DNA from: Opitutaceae bacterium
GTDB taxonomy: Bacteria; Verrucomicrobiota; Verrucomicrobiia; Opitutales; Opitutaceae
Reading direction: 5' to 3'
DNA length: 64,000 bases
Assembly: GCA_005792355.1 (NCBI GenBank)
Contig: SXSC01000050.1
Span: 1-64,000 of the forward strand
The position numbers and the translations under genes were made by a program. Shown here one piece after another: positions 42,358-51,011 of this stretch; the stretch's first letter is position 1; the number at the start of each line of letters is the position of its first letter. The notes under the pieces were generated by a model. That model searched no databases, was not told the DNA's origin, and saw nothing but the letters and a program-made list of their open reading frames with translations.

Positions 42358-42999
42358 ATGGCTGACCTCCCCGACACCCTTTTCCCCGACGAGGCCCCGG
42401 TGGCTCGGCGCATTCTGCGGGCCGCCCACCAGCACCTGTTCAGGTACGGCTACAATGCGCTGACCATGGATGACCTCGCCCACGAACTTGGCATCAGCAA
42501 GAAGACGCTCTACGTGCATTTCGCCGGCAAGGATGCGATCATCGAAAAGATCATCGCGGCGATCGGCCGCTCGCTCCGCGTCCGGATGGACGCCGTCCTG
42601 GCCGACCCGCAGCTCACGTTTTCCCGGAAACTCGCCGGCTTTGTCGAGGTGGCGGGATCCATTTTTGCCACGGCGGGTCCGACCATGTTGCGCGATCTGC
42701 AGCGCTTCGCCCCGCACCTCTACCAGCGGATCGAGGAAATCCGGCAGGTCAACATCCCCTACATCTTCGGGCGCCTGATCCGCGCCGGGATCGCCGAGGG
42801 GCGGGTGCGGCCGGACGTCGATCCGGATTTCGCGGCCGAGTTTTGGTTGCACGCCATCCGGGGGCTGGTCCATCCCGACACCCTCGATCGCACCCAGCTT
42901 TCGCTCCGCCAGTCGCTTGAAAAAGCCCTTCACCTGTTCCTCCTCGGGCTGCTCACGCCCGTCGGTCGCAAAAACCATGAAAAAATCCTCACCCCCTGA
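42358..42999 (+). CDS. TetR/AcrR-family repressor of the efflux operon
   Basis: A 213-residue regulator. The ATG at 42358 follows CAGGGA; upstream in-frame codons overlap the operator palindrome and were rejected. The helix-turn-helix is NALTMDDLAHELGISKKTLY with the following VHFAGKDAI, near residues 35-65. The C-terminal ligand domain (PTMLRDLQRFAPHLYQRIEE, AEFWLHAIRGLVHPDTLDRT) resembles the TetR_C group paired with YbhGFSR/HlyD-ABC exporters. Its end overlaps the HlyD start by 23 bases. It probably represses the operon until a substrate of the pump binds. Confidence 0.9.
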   Translation: MADLPDTLFPDEAPVARRILRAAHQHLFRYGYNALTMDDLAHELGISKKTLYVHFAGKDAIIEKIIAAIGRSLRVRMDAVLADPQLTFSRKLAGFVEVAGSIFATAGPTMLRDLQRFAPHLYQRIEEIRQVNIPYIFGRLIRAGIAEGRVRPDVDPDFAAEFWLHAIRGLVHPDTLDRTQLSLRQSLEKALHLFLLGLLTPVGRKNHEKILTP

Positions 43000-43966
43000 T
43001 CGCGCCGTTTTGCTCGCCCTGCTCGCGCTGCTGCTGGGCGCCTGTTCGCGCCCGACGAGTGCGCCGGCCGGCGACCTCGTCCTGTCCGGCAACATCGAGG
43101 TCACCGATGCACAACTCGGTTTCAAGCTGCCCGGGCGCGTGGCGGAGCGTCTGGTGGCCGAGGGCGATCGCGTGACGCGGGGCCAGCTGATCGCCCGGTT
43201 GGATGACGCCGAGCAAAAAGAGGAGCGCGCCCTGCGGCGGGCCGAGCTCGCGGCGGTCGGGGCGGCGCTGGCGGAGCTCGAGGCGGGCTCGCGCCCGTCG
43301 GAGATTGCGGCGTTCGAGGCCGCGTTGCGCAGCACGGAGGCGGAGCGCGATCGGGTGCGGCTCGACTTTGCACGTTCCAGGGAGTTGCGCGGCAAGGAGG
43401 CCATTTCAGACCGCGACTTCGAGTCGGCACAGGCCCAGCTCAAGGTGGCGGAGGCCCGCCTGGCCGAGGGGACCGAACGCCTGAAACTCATCAAGGAAGG
43501 CCCGCGCGCCGAGACCATTAGCCAGGCGCGCGCCCGGGCGGAGCAGGCCCGCGCGGCCCTGGCGCTTGCCGAAATTCGCCTCGAAAACACGAAGCTCCTT
43601 TCCCCCCTGGCTGGCGTCGTGCTCTCGCACCAGGTCGAGCCGGGCGAATACGTTTCGGTCGGCACGCCGGTGGCGACGGTCGCCGACACCGCGCAGGTGT
43701 GGGTGCGGGCCTATGTGAACCAGACGGATCTCGGCCGCGTGCATCTCGGGCAAAAGGTGGCGGTGCGCACCGACACGTATCCCAACCGGACCTACGACGG
43801 TGCGATCGGCTTCATCGCGGCGGAGGCGGAGTTCACGCCGAAGACCGTGCAGACCCCGAAGGAACGCGTGAAACTGGTCTTCCGTCTCAAGGTCGACGTC
43901 GCCAACGCCAGGGACGAACTCAAGCCCGGCATGCCGGCCGACGTGATCGTGAAGGAGGGAGGGTGA
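42977..43966 (+). CDS. HlyD/YbhG-family periplasmic adaptor lipoprotein
   Basis: A 329-residue membrane-fusion protein. It has a lipoprotein signal (DRAVLLALLALLLGACSRPT; lipobox LLGAC). The barrel-sandwich half is SGNIEVTDAQLGFKLPGRVA. A long alpha-helical hairpin follows (RRAELAAVGAALAELEAGSR through ARARAEQARAALALAEIRLE), then the second lipoyl half (LLSPLAGVVLSHQVEPGEYV) and the beta-barrel (VWVRAYVNQTDLGRVHLGQK). It would link the inner-membrane ABC pump to the TolC-like channel encoded at the end of the operon. Spacing to the first ATPase gene is 152 bases. Confidence 0.92.
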   Translation: MKKSSPPDRAVLLALLALLLGACSRPTSAPAGDLVLSGNIEVTDAQLGFKLPGRVAERLVAEGDRVTRGQLIARLDDAEQKEERALRRAELAAVGAALAELEAGSRPSEIAAFEAALRSTEAERDRVRLDFARSRELRGKEAISDRDFESAQAQLKVAEARLAEGTERLKLIKEGPRAETISQARARAEQARAALALAEIRLENTKLLSPLAGVVLSHQVEPGEYVSVGTPVATVADTAQVWVRAYVNQTDLGRVHLGQKVAVRTDTYPNRTYDGAIGFIAAEAEFTPKTVQTPKERVKLVFRLKVDVANARDELKPGMPADVIVKEGG

Positions 43967-44118
43967 AAGGGAGGACGCCAGTGACCTGAATCGCACGTGG
44001 GCGCGAACCAACGCCGACCGATTTCAGTCACCAATCGATCGCTGTCGTTTCCCTCCTCGGCTCCCACGTTTCTTTCCACTCTCACCTGCCCATTCACTCT
44101 TCCTCCCGCTCTCACCCC

Positions 44119-45075
44119 ATGCCTGCCATTATCGCCACCGGTCTGCGCCGCGTGTTCGGCAAGACGATTGCGGTCGCGGGCCTCGACCTGGCGGTCGAGG
44201 AGGGTGAGATCTTTGGCCTGGTTGGTCCCGACGGCGCGGGGAAGACCACCACGATGCGCATGCTCACGGGCATTCTCACGCCGAGCGCAGGCACGGCGCT
44301 GGTGGCGGGTTGCGACGTGACGCGCGACGCCGAGCGGCTGAAGGAGCACATCGGTTACATGAGCCAGCGCTTTGGCCTCTACCCGGATCTCACCGTGCGC
44401 GAGAATATCGAATTCTACGCGGACATCTATGGGGTGGCCGCCCGCGGGCGCGCGGAGAAGATCGAACGCTTGCTCGGTTTCAGCAACCTCACCCCGTTTC
44501 AGCGGCGTCTCGCTGGCAACCTCTCCGGTGGCATGAAACAGAAGCTCGGTCTCGCGTGCGCGCTGATCCACACGCCGCGCGTGCTTTTCCTCGACGAGCC
44601 GACCAACGGTGTCGACCCCGTTTCGCGCCGCGATTTCTGGCGGATTCTCCAGCAACTCGTGCGCGACGGCGTGACGCTCTTCGTCTCGACCGCCTATCTC
44701 GACGAAGCCGAACGCTGCCACCGGATCGCGCTCCTGCACGAGGGCCGGTTGCTCGGGATCGGGACGCCTGGTGAACTCAAGGCGATGATGCCCGGCGCGT
44801 TGCTCGAGGTGCGCACCGCGGCCCCGCGCCGCACCGCCGCGCTGCTGCGCGAAAAACTCGCGGGTGGGATGGTCGGACTCTTCGGCGACCGCGTGCACGT
44901 CGCGACCCGGGACGCCGCCGCGACCGAGGTGCGGGTGCGGGAGTTGATTGCCGCCGCCGGTTTCGAACTGCTGTCGCTCCGACCGATCGAGCCATCGCTC
45001 GAGGATTTGTTCGTCTCCGTGATCGCCCCGCCCAGCACCGCCCATCCCCAAAACCGAGTGTCACGTAATACGTGA
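44119..45075 (+). CDS. ABC-2-type exporter ATPase 1
   Basis: A 318-residue ATP-binding subunit. Walker A is GPDGAGKTTT near residues 36-45, with Asp in place of the usual Asn, as in YbhF-type first domains. The Q-loop region is GYMSQRFGLYPDLTVRENIE, the signature LSGGMKQKLGLA, Walker B VLFLDEPTNGVDP, and the switch position STAYLDEAERC (Ala-Tyr instead of the canonical His, so the H-loop is altered). The last codons (VSRNT and the stop) are formed by the first 19-bp palindrome of the intergenic array. It pairs with the second ATPase as the two halves of a YbhF-like motor. Confidence 0.92.
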   Translation: MPAIIATGLRRVFGKTIAVAGLDLAVEEGEIFGLVGPDGAGKTTTMRMLTGILTPSAGTALVAGCDVTRDAERLKEHIGYMSQRFGLYPDLTVRENIEFYADIYGVAARGRAEKIERLLGFSNLTPFQRRLAGNLSGGMKQKLGLACALIHTPRVLFLDEPTNGVDPVSRRDFWRILQQLVRDGVTLFVSTAYLDEAERCHRIALLHEGRLLGIGTPGELKAMMPGALLEVRTAAPRRTAALLREKLAGGMVGLFGDRVHVATRDAAATEVRVRELIAAAGFELLSLRPIEPSLEDLFVSVIAPPSTAHPQNRVSRNT

Positions 45076-45242
45076 CACTTTAACGATGATCCCATTCGCA
45101 GCACCCGGATCACTGTCACGTATTACGTGACACTCTTTCCTGTGAAGACCCTGAGCCCTCCCGCATCCTGTCACCTGTCAGGTGACTCAAATCCATTCGG
45201 GTCCTCCGCCCGGTCTGAATTCCTGTCACCCAATAGGTGACA
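45059..45242. repeat. Array of four 19-bp palindromes at exact 55-bp spacing
   Basis: Sites are 45059-45077 TGTCACGTAATACGTGACA, 45114-45132 TGTCACGTATTACGTGACA, 45169-45187 TGTCACCTGTCAGGTGACT and 45224-45242 TGTCACCCAATAGGTGACA. Starts are 55, 55 and 55 bases apart, and the three 36-base spacers share no evident sequence. Sites 1 and 2 are exact reverse complements of each other. At symmetric positions 7/13 the pair is G-C in sites 1-2 and C-G in sites 3-4, so symmetry is kept while sequence changes. The array lies exactly between the two ATPase genes: the first site contains the stop codon of one and the last ends two bases before the start chosen for the other. No cas gene is present. Confidence 0.9.
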
Positions 45243-45244
45243 AG

Positions 45245-46243
45245 ATGCCGTTGACCCCGATGCAACCCGAGTCCGCCCAGTCCGCTGAAGTCGTCGTTGA
45301 GGTACGGGACCTTGCGAAGCAGTTCGGCGCCTTCCGGGCGGTGGCCGGCGTGTCGTTCACCGTGCGGCGGGGAGAAATCTTTGGTTTCCTCGGGCCGAAC
45401 GGCGCGGGGAAGTCGACGACGATCCGCATGCTCTGCGGCCTGCTGACCCCGAGCGCGGGCACGGGCCGCGTGGCGGGTTTCGACATCCGGCGCGAGACGG
45501 AGAAGATCAAAACGCGCATCGGCTACATGAGCCAGAGGTTCTCGCTCTACGACGAGCTGACGGTGGAGGAGAACATCGATTTCTTCAGCGGCATCTACTG
45601 TGTCCCACGGGAGAAAAAGGTCGCGCGCAAGGCGTGGGTGCTCGAGATGGCCGGCCTGGAAGCGCACCGCGGCGCGCGCACTGGCGAACTCTCCGGCGGC
45701 TGGAAACAGCGCCTCGCCCTCGGTTGCGCCGTGCTCCACGAGCCTCCGGTTCTCTTTCTCGACGAACCGACCTCGGGCGTCGATCCCAACAGCCGCCGGC
45801 AGTTTTGGGATCTCATCTACCGGCTCTCCGAGCAGGGTGTCACCGTGTTTGTCACGACGCACTACCTGGAGGAGTCGGAGTACTGCGACCGGCTCGGCAT
45901 CATTTACCGCGGCGAGCTGATTGCGCTCGGCACACCGCGCGAGCTCAAGACCGAGCACATGCCGGAGGCGGTGTTGGAAATCGACTGTGCGCGGCCGCCG
46001 GAGGCGATGGACCTCATCGAACGTCTTCCGGAGGTGAAGGAAGTCGCGATGTTCGGCAAAGGTCTTCACGCCGTCGCGGCCGATGCCGAGGCGGCGGCGG
46101 GCGCGATCCGCGCCGCGTTCGCCATCGAGGGTCTGCGGCTGGATCGCCTCGAGCGGATTCCGCCGACGCTCGAGGATGTGTTTGTCTCGCTCATCGAGGC
46201 GCGCGACCGTGCCGCGGGTACGCAACCGGAGGCCCGCGGATGA
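45245..46243 (+). CDS. ABC-2-type exporter ATPase 2
   Basis: A 332-residue ATP-binding subunit. The ATG at 45245 lies two bases after the last palindrome; an in-frame ATG at 45260 is also possible. Walker A is GPNGAGKSTT, the Q-loop GYMSQRFSLYDELTVEENID, the signature LSGGWKQRLALG, Walker B VLFLDEPTSGVDP and the H-loop VTTHYLEESEYCD with a canonical His. The C-terminal domain (AVLEIDCARPPEAMDLIERL) is the extension typical of DrrA/YbhF exporters. With ATPase 1 it likely forms an asymmetric heterodimer in which only this subunit has the canonical H-loop. Confidence 0.92.
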   Translation: MPLTPMQPESAQSAEVVVEVRDLAKQFGAFRAVAGVSFTVRRGEIFGFLGPNGAGKSTTIRMLCGLLTPSAGTGRVAGFDIRRETEKIKTRIGYMSQRFSLYDELTVEENIDFFSGIYCVPREKKVARKAWVLEMAGLEAHRGARTGELSGGWKQRLALGCAVLHEPPVLFLDEPTSGVDPNSRRQFWDLIYRLSEQGVTVFVTTHYLEESEYCDRLGIIYRGELIALGTPRELKTEHMPEAVLEIDCARPPEAMDLIERLPEVKEVAMFGKGLHAVAADAEAAAGAIRAAFAIEGLRLDRLERIPPTLEDVFVSLIEARDRAAGTQPEARG

Positions 46244-46340
46244 TGCCAACGCCGCGCGAGTCGGGAGCCTGCCTCCAACCGGTGGTTTTTGCCCGGCAAG
46301 AACCAAGAGTCAGGTTTGCGCGCAGCGAAATCCTCCAACG

Positions 46341-47474
46341 ATGAACCTGCGCCGGCTTTGGGCCATCGCCCGCAAGGAGACCCTCCACATCTGGCGCGAC
46401 CCGCGCAGCCTCGGCCTTGCCATCGGCATTCCCATGCTGATGATCATCCTGTTCGGCTACGCGCTCACGCTCGACGTCGATCGCGTGCCGCTCGTGGTGT
46501 GGGACCAGAGCCACACGCCCGCGAGTCGCGACTACGTGGCGCATTTCACCGGTTCGCGTTATTTCGCGTGGCGCGGCGCGGTGGCCAATTATCGCGAACT
46601 CGAACTGGCCATCGACACGCGTCAGGCCGCGCTGGCGCTGGTGATCCCGGCGGATTTCGGCCGGGACCTCGCGGCCGGCCGCCGCCCGGCGGTGCAGGCG
46701 ATCATCGATGGTTCGGATTCCAACACCGCGGGAATCGTGCTCGGCTACGCGCAGGGCGTCACCCTGGCCTGCAACCAGCAGATCGCCCTCGCGCAAGTCC
46801 GCCGGACCACCGGGAGCACGCCACCGACGCTCCTCGATCTGCGGGCGCGGGTGTGGTTCAACCCCGACCTCGAGTCGAAAAACTACATCATCCCCGGGAT
46901 TATCGCCGTGATCATGGGACTGATCGCCGCGTTGCTGACGTCGCTCACGGTCGCGCGGGAATGGGAACGCGGCACGATGGAGCAGCTGATCTCCACTCCC
47001 GTGCGGGCCTCGGAAGTCATCTTGGGGAAGCTGCTGCCGTATTTTGCCATCGGCATGATTGATGTGCTCATCGCGCTGCTGATGGCGATTTTCATGTTTC
47101 AGGTGCCGTTGCGCGGGAGTATTCCGCTGCTCCTAGCGATGTCCGCCCTGTTCATCGTCGGCACGCTCGCGCAGGGCATCCTCATCAGCACACTGGCGCG
47201 GCAGCAATTGCTGGCCAGCCAGCTGGCGATGGTGTCCACGTTCCTGCCGGCCTTCCTGCTTTCGGGCTTCACCTTCGCCATCGCCAACATGCCGGTGCCG
47301 GTGCAGGTCGTCACGCACCTCGTGCCGGCGCGCTATTTCGTCGCGCTGGTCAAGGGCATCTTCCTGCGCGGCGTCGGGCTGGAGGCGATGTGGCCCGACG
47401 CGCTGTTCCTGCTGCTCTTCGCGGTGATCGTCGCCGTGATCGCGATCCGCAATTTCCGCAAGAAGCTCGGTTAG
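46341..47474 (+). CDS. ABC-2-type exporter permease 1 (YbhS-like)
   Basis: A 377-residue permease. The N-terminal coupling region (RRLWAIARKETLHIWRDPRS) precedes the first membrane helix (LAIGIPMLMIILFGYALTLD). A large periplasmic domain of about 150 residues follows (GVTLACNQQIALAQVRRTTG) with the family's DGSDSNTA motif. Five further helices lie from about residue 185 (IIPGIIAVIMGLIAALLTSL), with the WERGTMEQLISTPVRASEVI loop between them. The start at 46341 follows the ATPase gene by 97 bases. It pairs with the second permease. Confidence 0.93.
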   Translation: MNLRRLWAIARKETLHIWRDPRSLGLAIGIPMLMIILFGYALTLDVDRVPLVVWDQSHTPASRDYVAHFTGSRYFAWRGAVANYRELELAIDTRQAALALVIPADFGRDLAAGRRPAVQAIIDGSDSNTAGIVLGYAQGVTLACNQQIALAQVRRTTGSTPPTLLDLRARVWFNPDLESKNYIIPGIIAVIMGLIAALLTSLTVAREWERGTMEQLISTPVRASEVILGKLLPYFAIGMIDVLIALLMAIFMFQVPLRGSIPLLLAMSALFIVGTLAQGILISTLARQQLLASQLAMVSTFLPAFLLSGFTFAIANMPVPVQVVTHLVPARYFVALVKGIFLRGVGLEAMWPDALFLLLFAVIVAVIAIRNFRKKLG

Positions 47475-47719
47475 CCCCCGGCCGGTCCCGCCATGAATCC
47501 TTTCTCGCTCTCCCGCTTTCGACCGCGCCAGCGGCTGTCCCGCTCCGACCGGCAGCTCACTCTCGGCCGGGGCCGGATACCTCGGCCGAGGTTGTTCGCC
47601 CCGCCGGCACCTGGTGCCGGCGTAATAATCAGCTGTTTGGCGGCGCGGCCCGCCCGCCCACCTGCGCCGCTCCCGAATCCGCGCCCAGTGAAAATCTTAA
47701 TCCCGCCCAACCGCTGATT
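47475..47719. other. 245-bp spacer between the permease genes with perfect palindromes
   Basis: CGCCGGCACCTGGTGCCGGC plus G (47602-47622) is a perfect 21-base palindrome, and CCTCGGCCGAGG (47580-47591) another. No gene is supported. The hairpins may tune expression between the two permease genes, which are otherwise co-directional. Confidence 0.55.
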
Positions 47720-48850
47720 ATGTGGGAACGTATCCTCACGATTCTCCGCAAGGAATTCCGCTCCGTTTTTCGCGATCCGCGCATGCGGATGGTCATCTTC
47801 GGCCTGCCGGTCATCCAGACGCTCCTCTTTGGCTACGCCGTGACCCTCGACGTGCGTCACGTGCGGCTGGTCGTGATCGATCGCGATCAGACACCGGCCA
47901 GCCGCGCCCTGGTGGCCCGTTTCACCGGCTCGGGCTACTTCGACGTCGTGCTCTGGACCAACCGCGAGGCGGCGGCGCACTGGGAAATCGACGCCGCGCG
48001 GGCCTCCGCGATCCTCCAGATCAATGCGGGCTTCGAAGCTCAGCTCGGCGCCGGTCGGCCCACGCCGGTGCAACTCATCGTCGACGGTTCGGATTCCAAC
48101 ACCGCGCGCCTCGTGCTCAACTATAGCTCGGTGATCGCGGGCGATTTCAACGCGGCGATTTTGCTGGAGCACGCGCAACGCCGGACCGGCCGCACGCTGG
48201 TGGTCGGCGGCGTGGAACTGCGCCCCCGGGCGTGGTTCAACGCGGATCTGGAGAGCCGCAACTTTTACGTACCGGGCATCATCGCGACGCTGGTGATGCT
48301 CGTGAGTCTCATGCTGACCAGCATGGCCATCGTGCGCGAGAAAGAGGTGGGCACCATCGAGCAAATCATGGTCACGCCGATCCGGCCGGTGGAATTCATC
48401 CTCGGCAAGTGCGCCCCGTTCATCGTCATCGGCTTCGTCAACGTCCTCATGGTGACGGCGGTCGGCCTTTTCTGGTTCGGCATTCCCCTGCGCGGCAGCT
48501 TTCCGCTGCTGCTGCTTGGCACCGCGTTTTTCCTGCTCAGCACGCTCGGCATCGGCCTGTTTATTTCCACGGTCAGCTCGACGCAGCAACAGGCGATGAT
48601 GACCACGTTCTTCTTCTTTTTTCCCGCCATGCTGCTGTCGGGCTTCGTCTACCCGATCGCCAACATGCCCGAGGTCGTGCAGTGGCTGACGTACGGCAAT
48701 CCGCTGCGCTACTTCCTTGTCATCATCCGCGGCATTTTCCTGAAGGGCGTCGGCTTCGACATCCTCTGGCCCGAGTTGCTCGCCCTGTTGGTCATCGGCC
48801 TGATCGTGATGACCTTTGCCGCCACCCGCTTCCGCAAGACGCTGGCCTAG
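47720..48850 (+). CDS. ABC-2-type exporter permease 2 (YbhR-like)
   Basis: A 376-residue permease homologous to permease 1. It has ERILTILRKEFRSVFRDPRM, first helix VIFGLPVIQTLLFGYAVTLD, a periplasmic domain with DGSDSNTARLVLNYSS, and C-terminal helices IIATLVMLVSLMLTSMAIVR, FIVIGFVNVLMVTAVGLFWF and LLLLGTAFFLLSTLGIGLFI. The EKEVGTIEQIMVTPIRPVEF loop matches the family. With permease 1 and the two ATPases it forms the inner-membrane part of a tripartite exporter. YbhGFSR relatives have been linked to drugs and cations, but specificity is open here. Confidence 0.93.
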   Translation: MWERILTILRKEFRSVFRDPRMRMVIFGLPVIQTLLFGYAVTLDVRHVRLVVIDRDQTPASRALVARFTGSGYFDVVLWTNREAAAHWEIDAARASAILQINAGFEAQLGAGRPTPVQLIVDGSDSNTARLVLNYSSVIAGDFNAAILLEHAQRRTGRTLVVGGVELRPRAWFNADLESRNFYVPGIIATLVMLVSLMLTSMAIVREKEVGTIEQIMVTPIRPVEFILGKCAPFIVIGFVNVLMVTAVGLFWFGIPLRGSFPLLLLGTAFFLLSTLGIGLFISTVSSTQQQAMMTTFFFFFPAMLLSGFVYPIANMPEVVQWLTYGNPLRYFLVIIRGIFLKGVGFDILWPELLALLVIGLIVMTFAATRFRKTLA

Positions 48851-48905
48851 GTTCTTGCGGCGCAAAACCCTTAATTTTCAATCCTGAATAACCTTCCCAT
48901 CCGCC

Positions 48906-50234
48906 ATGAAAAATTCGTTTCCCGTTCTGTTTAGCCTGCTCGTTGGTGGACTCGCCGCGCAGCCCGCGGCCCCGCTGGCACTTGAGGACTGTCTCACGCT
49001 CGCGGCGGAAAAACATCCCGCGCTGAACGCCGGGCAAGCGGGCGTGGCCGCCGCCGCTGAAGCCGTCGGCGAGGCGCGGGCGCCGTATTATCCGCAGGTC
49101 GAACTCAACGCCGGCTACCACCGCTGGCAGCGGCGCGCGTACCTGCCGTCCGGCCTCTCTCTGCCGGGCCGGAGCATCCCGGAAATCATCGGTCCGCTCA
49201 ACGACTGGAACGGCGGTGTTTTTTCCCGCGTCACGCTCTACGATTTTGGCGAACGCGCCGCCGGGCTCGAGGCGGCCCAGGCCCGGCGTGCCGGCGCCGA
49301 AGCGGACGTCGCCGCGCTGCAAGCCGACGTGCGTCTCGGCGTGCAAGCGGCGTTTTTTGCGCTCGCGGCGGCGCAGGATTTGCATGGCGTCGCGAGGAAA
49401 AATTTCGCGCGCACCGAGAGCCACCTGCGACTGGCGGAAATCCGGCGCGGTTCTGGCGCCGTGCCGCAGGCCGACGTGCTCCGTGCCCAGGCGGAGGTGG
49501 CCTCGGCGAATCTGCACCTCATCAACGCGGAGAGCCGCGTGCGGGTGGCCGCCGGCCGGCTCAACACCGCGATGGGCCGCGCGGCCGAGACCCCGCTGAT
49601 CATCGCCGCCTCCTCCACCGCTCAGCCGCCGCCGGCGCGCGCGGATCTCGCGGCCGCCGTCGGGCGCGCGCTGGCGCAACGACCCGAGCTGAAATCCGGC
49701 GAAAAACGCACCGCGGCGGCGCGCGCCGCCGTCTCGGCCGCGCGGGCGTCCCGGGCTCCCAAGCTGCGGGCCGACGGTTCGTTTGGCTGGCGCGACACCG
49801 CGCTCCTCCCCGACAACCGCGAGTGGCAGGCCGGCTTGTCGGTCGACGTGCCGCTCTTCGACGCGGGCAGCCGCGTCCGGCGGCTGGCGCGCTCGCAGGC
49901 GGAATTGGTGCGCGAGGAAGCCGGCATGGAAAACCGCCGCCTGCAGATTCGCGAGGAAGTGTGGTCCGCCGGGGTGGAGTTGGAGCGGGCGTGGGCGTCG
50001 ATCGCCGCGAACGAGACGAATGTGCGGGCGAGTGAGGAGAGCCTGCGGGTCGTGCAGGAACGCTATCAACTTGGCGCGGCGGTCATCACCGATCTGCTCG
50101 ACACGCAGACGGCGCTGGCGCGAGCGGAGGGTTCTTTGGCGGAGTGCCGCTGGAGCTACCTTGCGGCCCGCGCCGCATTCGAGCGCGCGGTGGGTGCGGG
50201 ATCGCAAGGAGCCACGCGAGCATCTCCGAGTTGA
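48906..50234 (+). CDS. TolC-like outer-membrane efflux channel
   Basis: A 442-residue outer-membrane factor with a signal peptide (MKNSFPVLFSLLVGGLAAQP). It has the two homologous OEP halves: LALEDCLTLAAEKHPALNAG, long helices RARRAGAEADVAALQADVRL-like, then ADLAAAVGRALAQRPELKSG, and SVDVPLFDAGSRVRRLARSQ. Near the C-terminus is ESLRVVQERYQLGAAVITDL with LLDTQTALARAEGSLAE, the usual end of the second half. It is the last gene of the operon and completes the path TetR-HlyD-ABC-ABC-permease-permease-TolC. Confidence 0.92.
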   Translation: MKNSFPVLFSLLVGGLAAQPAAPLALEDCLTLAAEKHPALNAGQAGVAAAAEAVGEARAPYYPQVELNAGYHRWQRRAYLPSGLSLPGRSIPEIIGPLNDWNGGVFSRVTLYDFGERAAGLEAAQARRAGAEADVAALQADVRLGVQAAFFALAAAQDLHGVARKNFARTESHLRLAEIRRGSGAVPQADVLRAQAEVASANLHLINAESRVRVAAGRLNTAMGRAAETPLIIAASSTAQPPPARADLAAAVGRALAQRPELKSGEKRTAAARAAVSAARASRAPKLRADGSFGWRDTALLPDNREWQAGLSVDVPLFDAGSRVRRLARSQAELVREEAGMENRRLQIREEVWSAGVELERAWASIAANETNVRASEESLRVVQERYQLGAAVITDLLDTQTALARAEGSLAECRWSYLAARAAFERAVGAGSQGATRASPS

Positions 50235-50415
50235 CGGGTGGCGCCGCAGGGCTGGTAGAGCGGTGGCTTGTCCGTCTGAGGCGGGATTGCCGAACCGCGG
50301 ACGAACGGCGCGGGTCTGGGCGTTCTGCTGGCCAGTAGAACGCCTGTTCGGCCGCTGCCGGCAACCGGCGGATGAACCCGGAATTTTTCCGCATGGGAGC
50401 GCGCGCTTGACGTTG

Positions 50416-50442
50416 AGTAAGGCAGGTATTACCAGCCTTACT
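50416..50442. promoter_or_regulatory. Palindromic operator upstream of the MazEF-type pair
   Basis: AGTAAGGC (50416-50423) and GCCTTACT (50435-50442) are perfect inverted arms with an 11-base centre (AGGTATTACCA, itself nearly symmetric). It lies immediately before the antitoxin start and downstream of TTGACG (50407-50412), a plausible -35 element. Autorepression by the antitoxin is the expected use. Confidence 0.6.
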
Positions 50443-50446
50443 TGCG

Positions 50447-50683
50447 ATGCAAACGCTTTCCGTCAGCAAGCTCACCAGCAAGTGCCAGGCGACCATTCCC
50501 GGACGCGTGCGCCGGCAGCTCGGCCTGAAGGCCGGCGATTCGGTCGCATTCAAATTCAAGGATGGGCAGATGTTTCTGCAAAAGGCCCGGCCCGTCGACC
50601 GCGTGTTTGCCAGCGGGGTCGAGGAAACACTCAAAGACGAGTGGCACTCGGAAAACGACGAGCGTGCCTACGCCGACCTTTAG
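50447..50683 (+). CDS. AbrB/MazE-type antitoxin
   Basis: A 78-residue protein with a SpoVT/AbrB swapped-hairpin domain: SVSKLTSKCQATIPGRVRRQ and LGLKAGDSVAFKFKDGQMFL, near residues 5-45. The acidic C-terminal tail (EETLKDEWHSENDERAYADL) would wrap the toxin. The start lies 5 bases after a palindromic operator. It overlaps the MazF-like gene by 20 bases. The organisation is that of a type II toxin-antitoxin module. Confidence 0.88.
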   Translation: MQTLSVSKLTSKCQATIPGRVRRQLGLKAGDSVAFKFKDGQMFLQKARPVDRVFASGVEETLKDEWHSENDERAYADL

Positions 50684-51011
50684 GCCATTCGATGTGCTGG
50701 TGGTGCCGTTTCCGTTCACGGACAGTGCCGCGGTCAAGCGCCGTCCCGCCCTCGTGTTGTCGGCGGAGGGTTTCAATGATCGTGCCGGGCACGTCGTGCT
50801 GGCGATGATCACCAGCCGGGAGAACCGCGGTTGGCCGCTGGACGTGGAGATTCGGGATTTGCCCGCAGCGGGCCTCGCGCACCCCTCGGTCGTGCGCATG
50901 AAACTGTTCACGCTCGATGAGCGCCTGGTGCTGCGGAAGGCGGGCAGACTCGCCGTGACGGATGTCGCAGCACTGCGGAAGGCCCTCGGGATGTTGCTGC
51001 CCCCGGTGTGA
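50664..51011 (+). CDS. MazF/PemK-family endoribonuclease toxin
   Basis: A 115-residue protein read from the GTG at 50664, inside the antitoxin gene; the frame has no nearer ATG. Motifs are FRPFDVLVVPFPFTDSAAVK, RRPALVLSAEGFNDRAGHVV and MITSRENRGWPLDVEIRDLP, then LAHPSVVRMKLFTLDERLVL, the MazF/PemK SH3-like fold. Family members cut single-stranded RNA at short sequences. Sequence specificity cannot be told. Confidence 0.87.
   Translation: MPTPTFRPFDVLVVPFPFTDSAAVKRRPALVLSAEGFNDRAGHVVLAMITSRENRGWPLDVEIRDLPAAGLAHPSVVRMKLFTLDERLVLRKAGRLAVTDVAALRKALGMLLPPV

Noticed and set aside
45059-45242. A classical CRISPR array
   Set aside because: Repeats are only 19 bp, perfectly palindromic and not identical, there are just four, and no cas gene or leader is visible. 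The regular spacing is real, so it is kept as an unexplained array.
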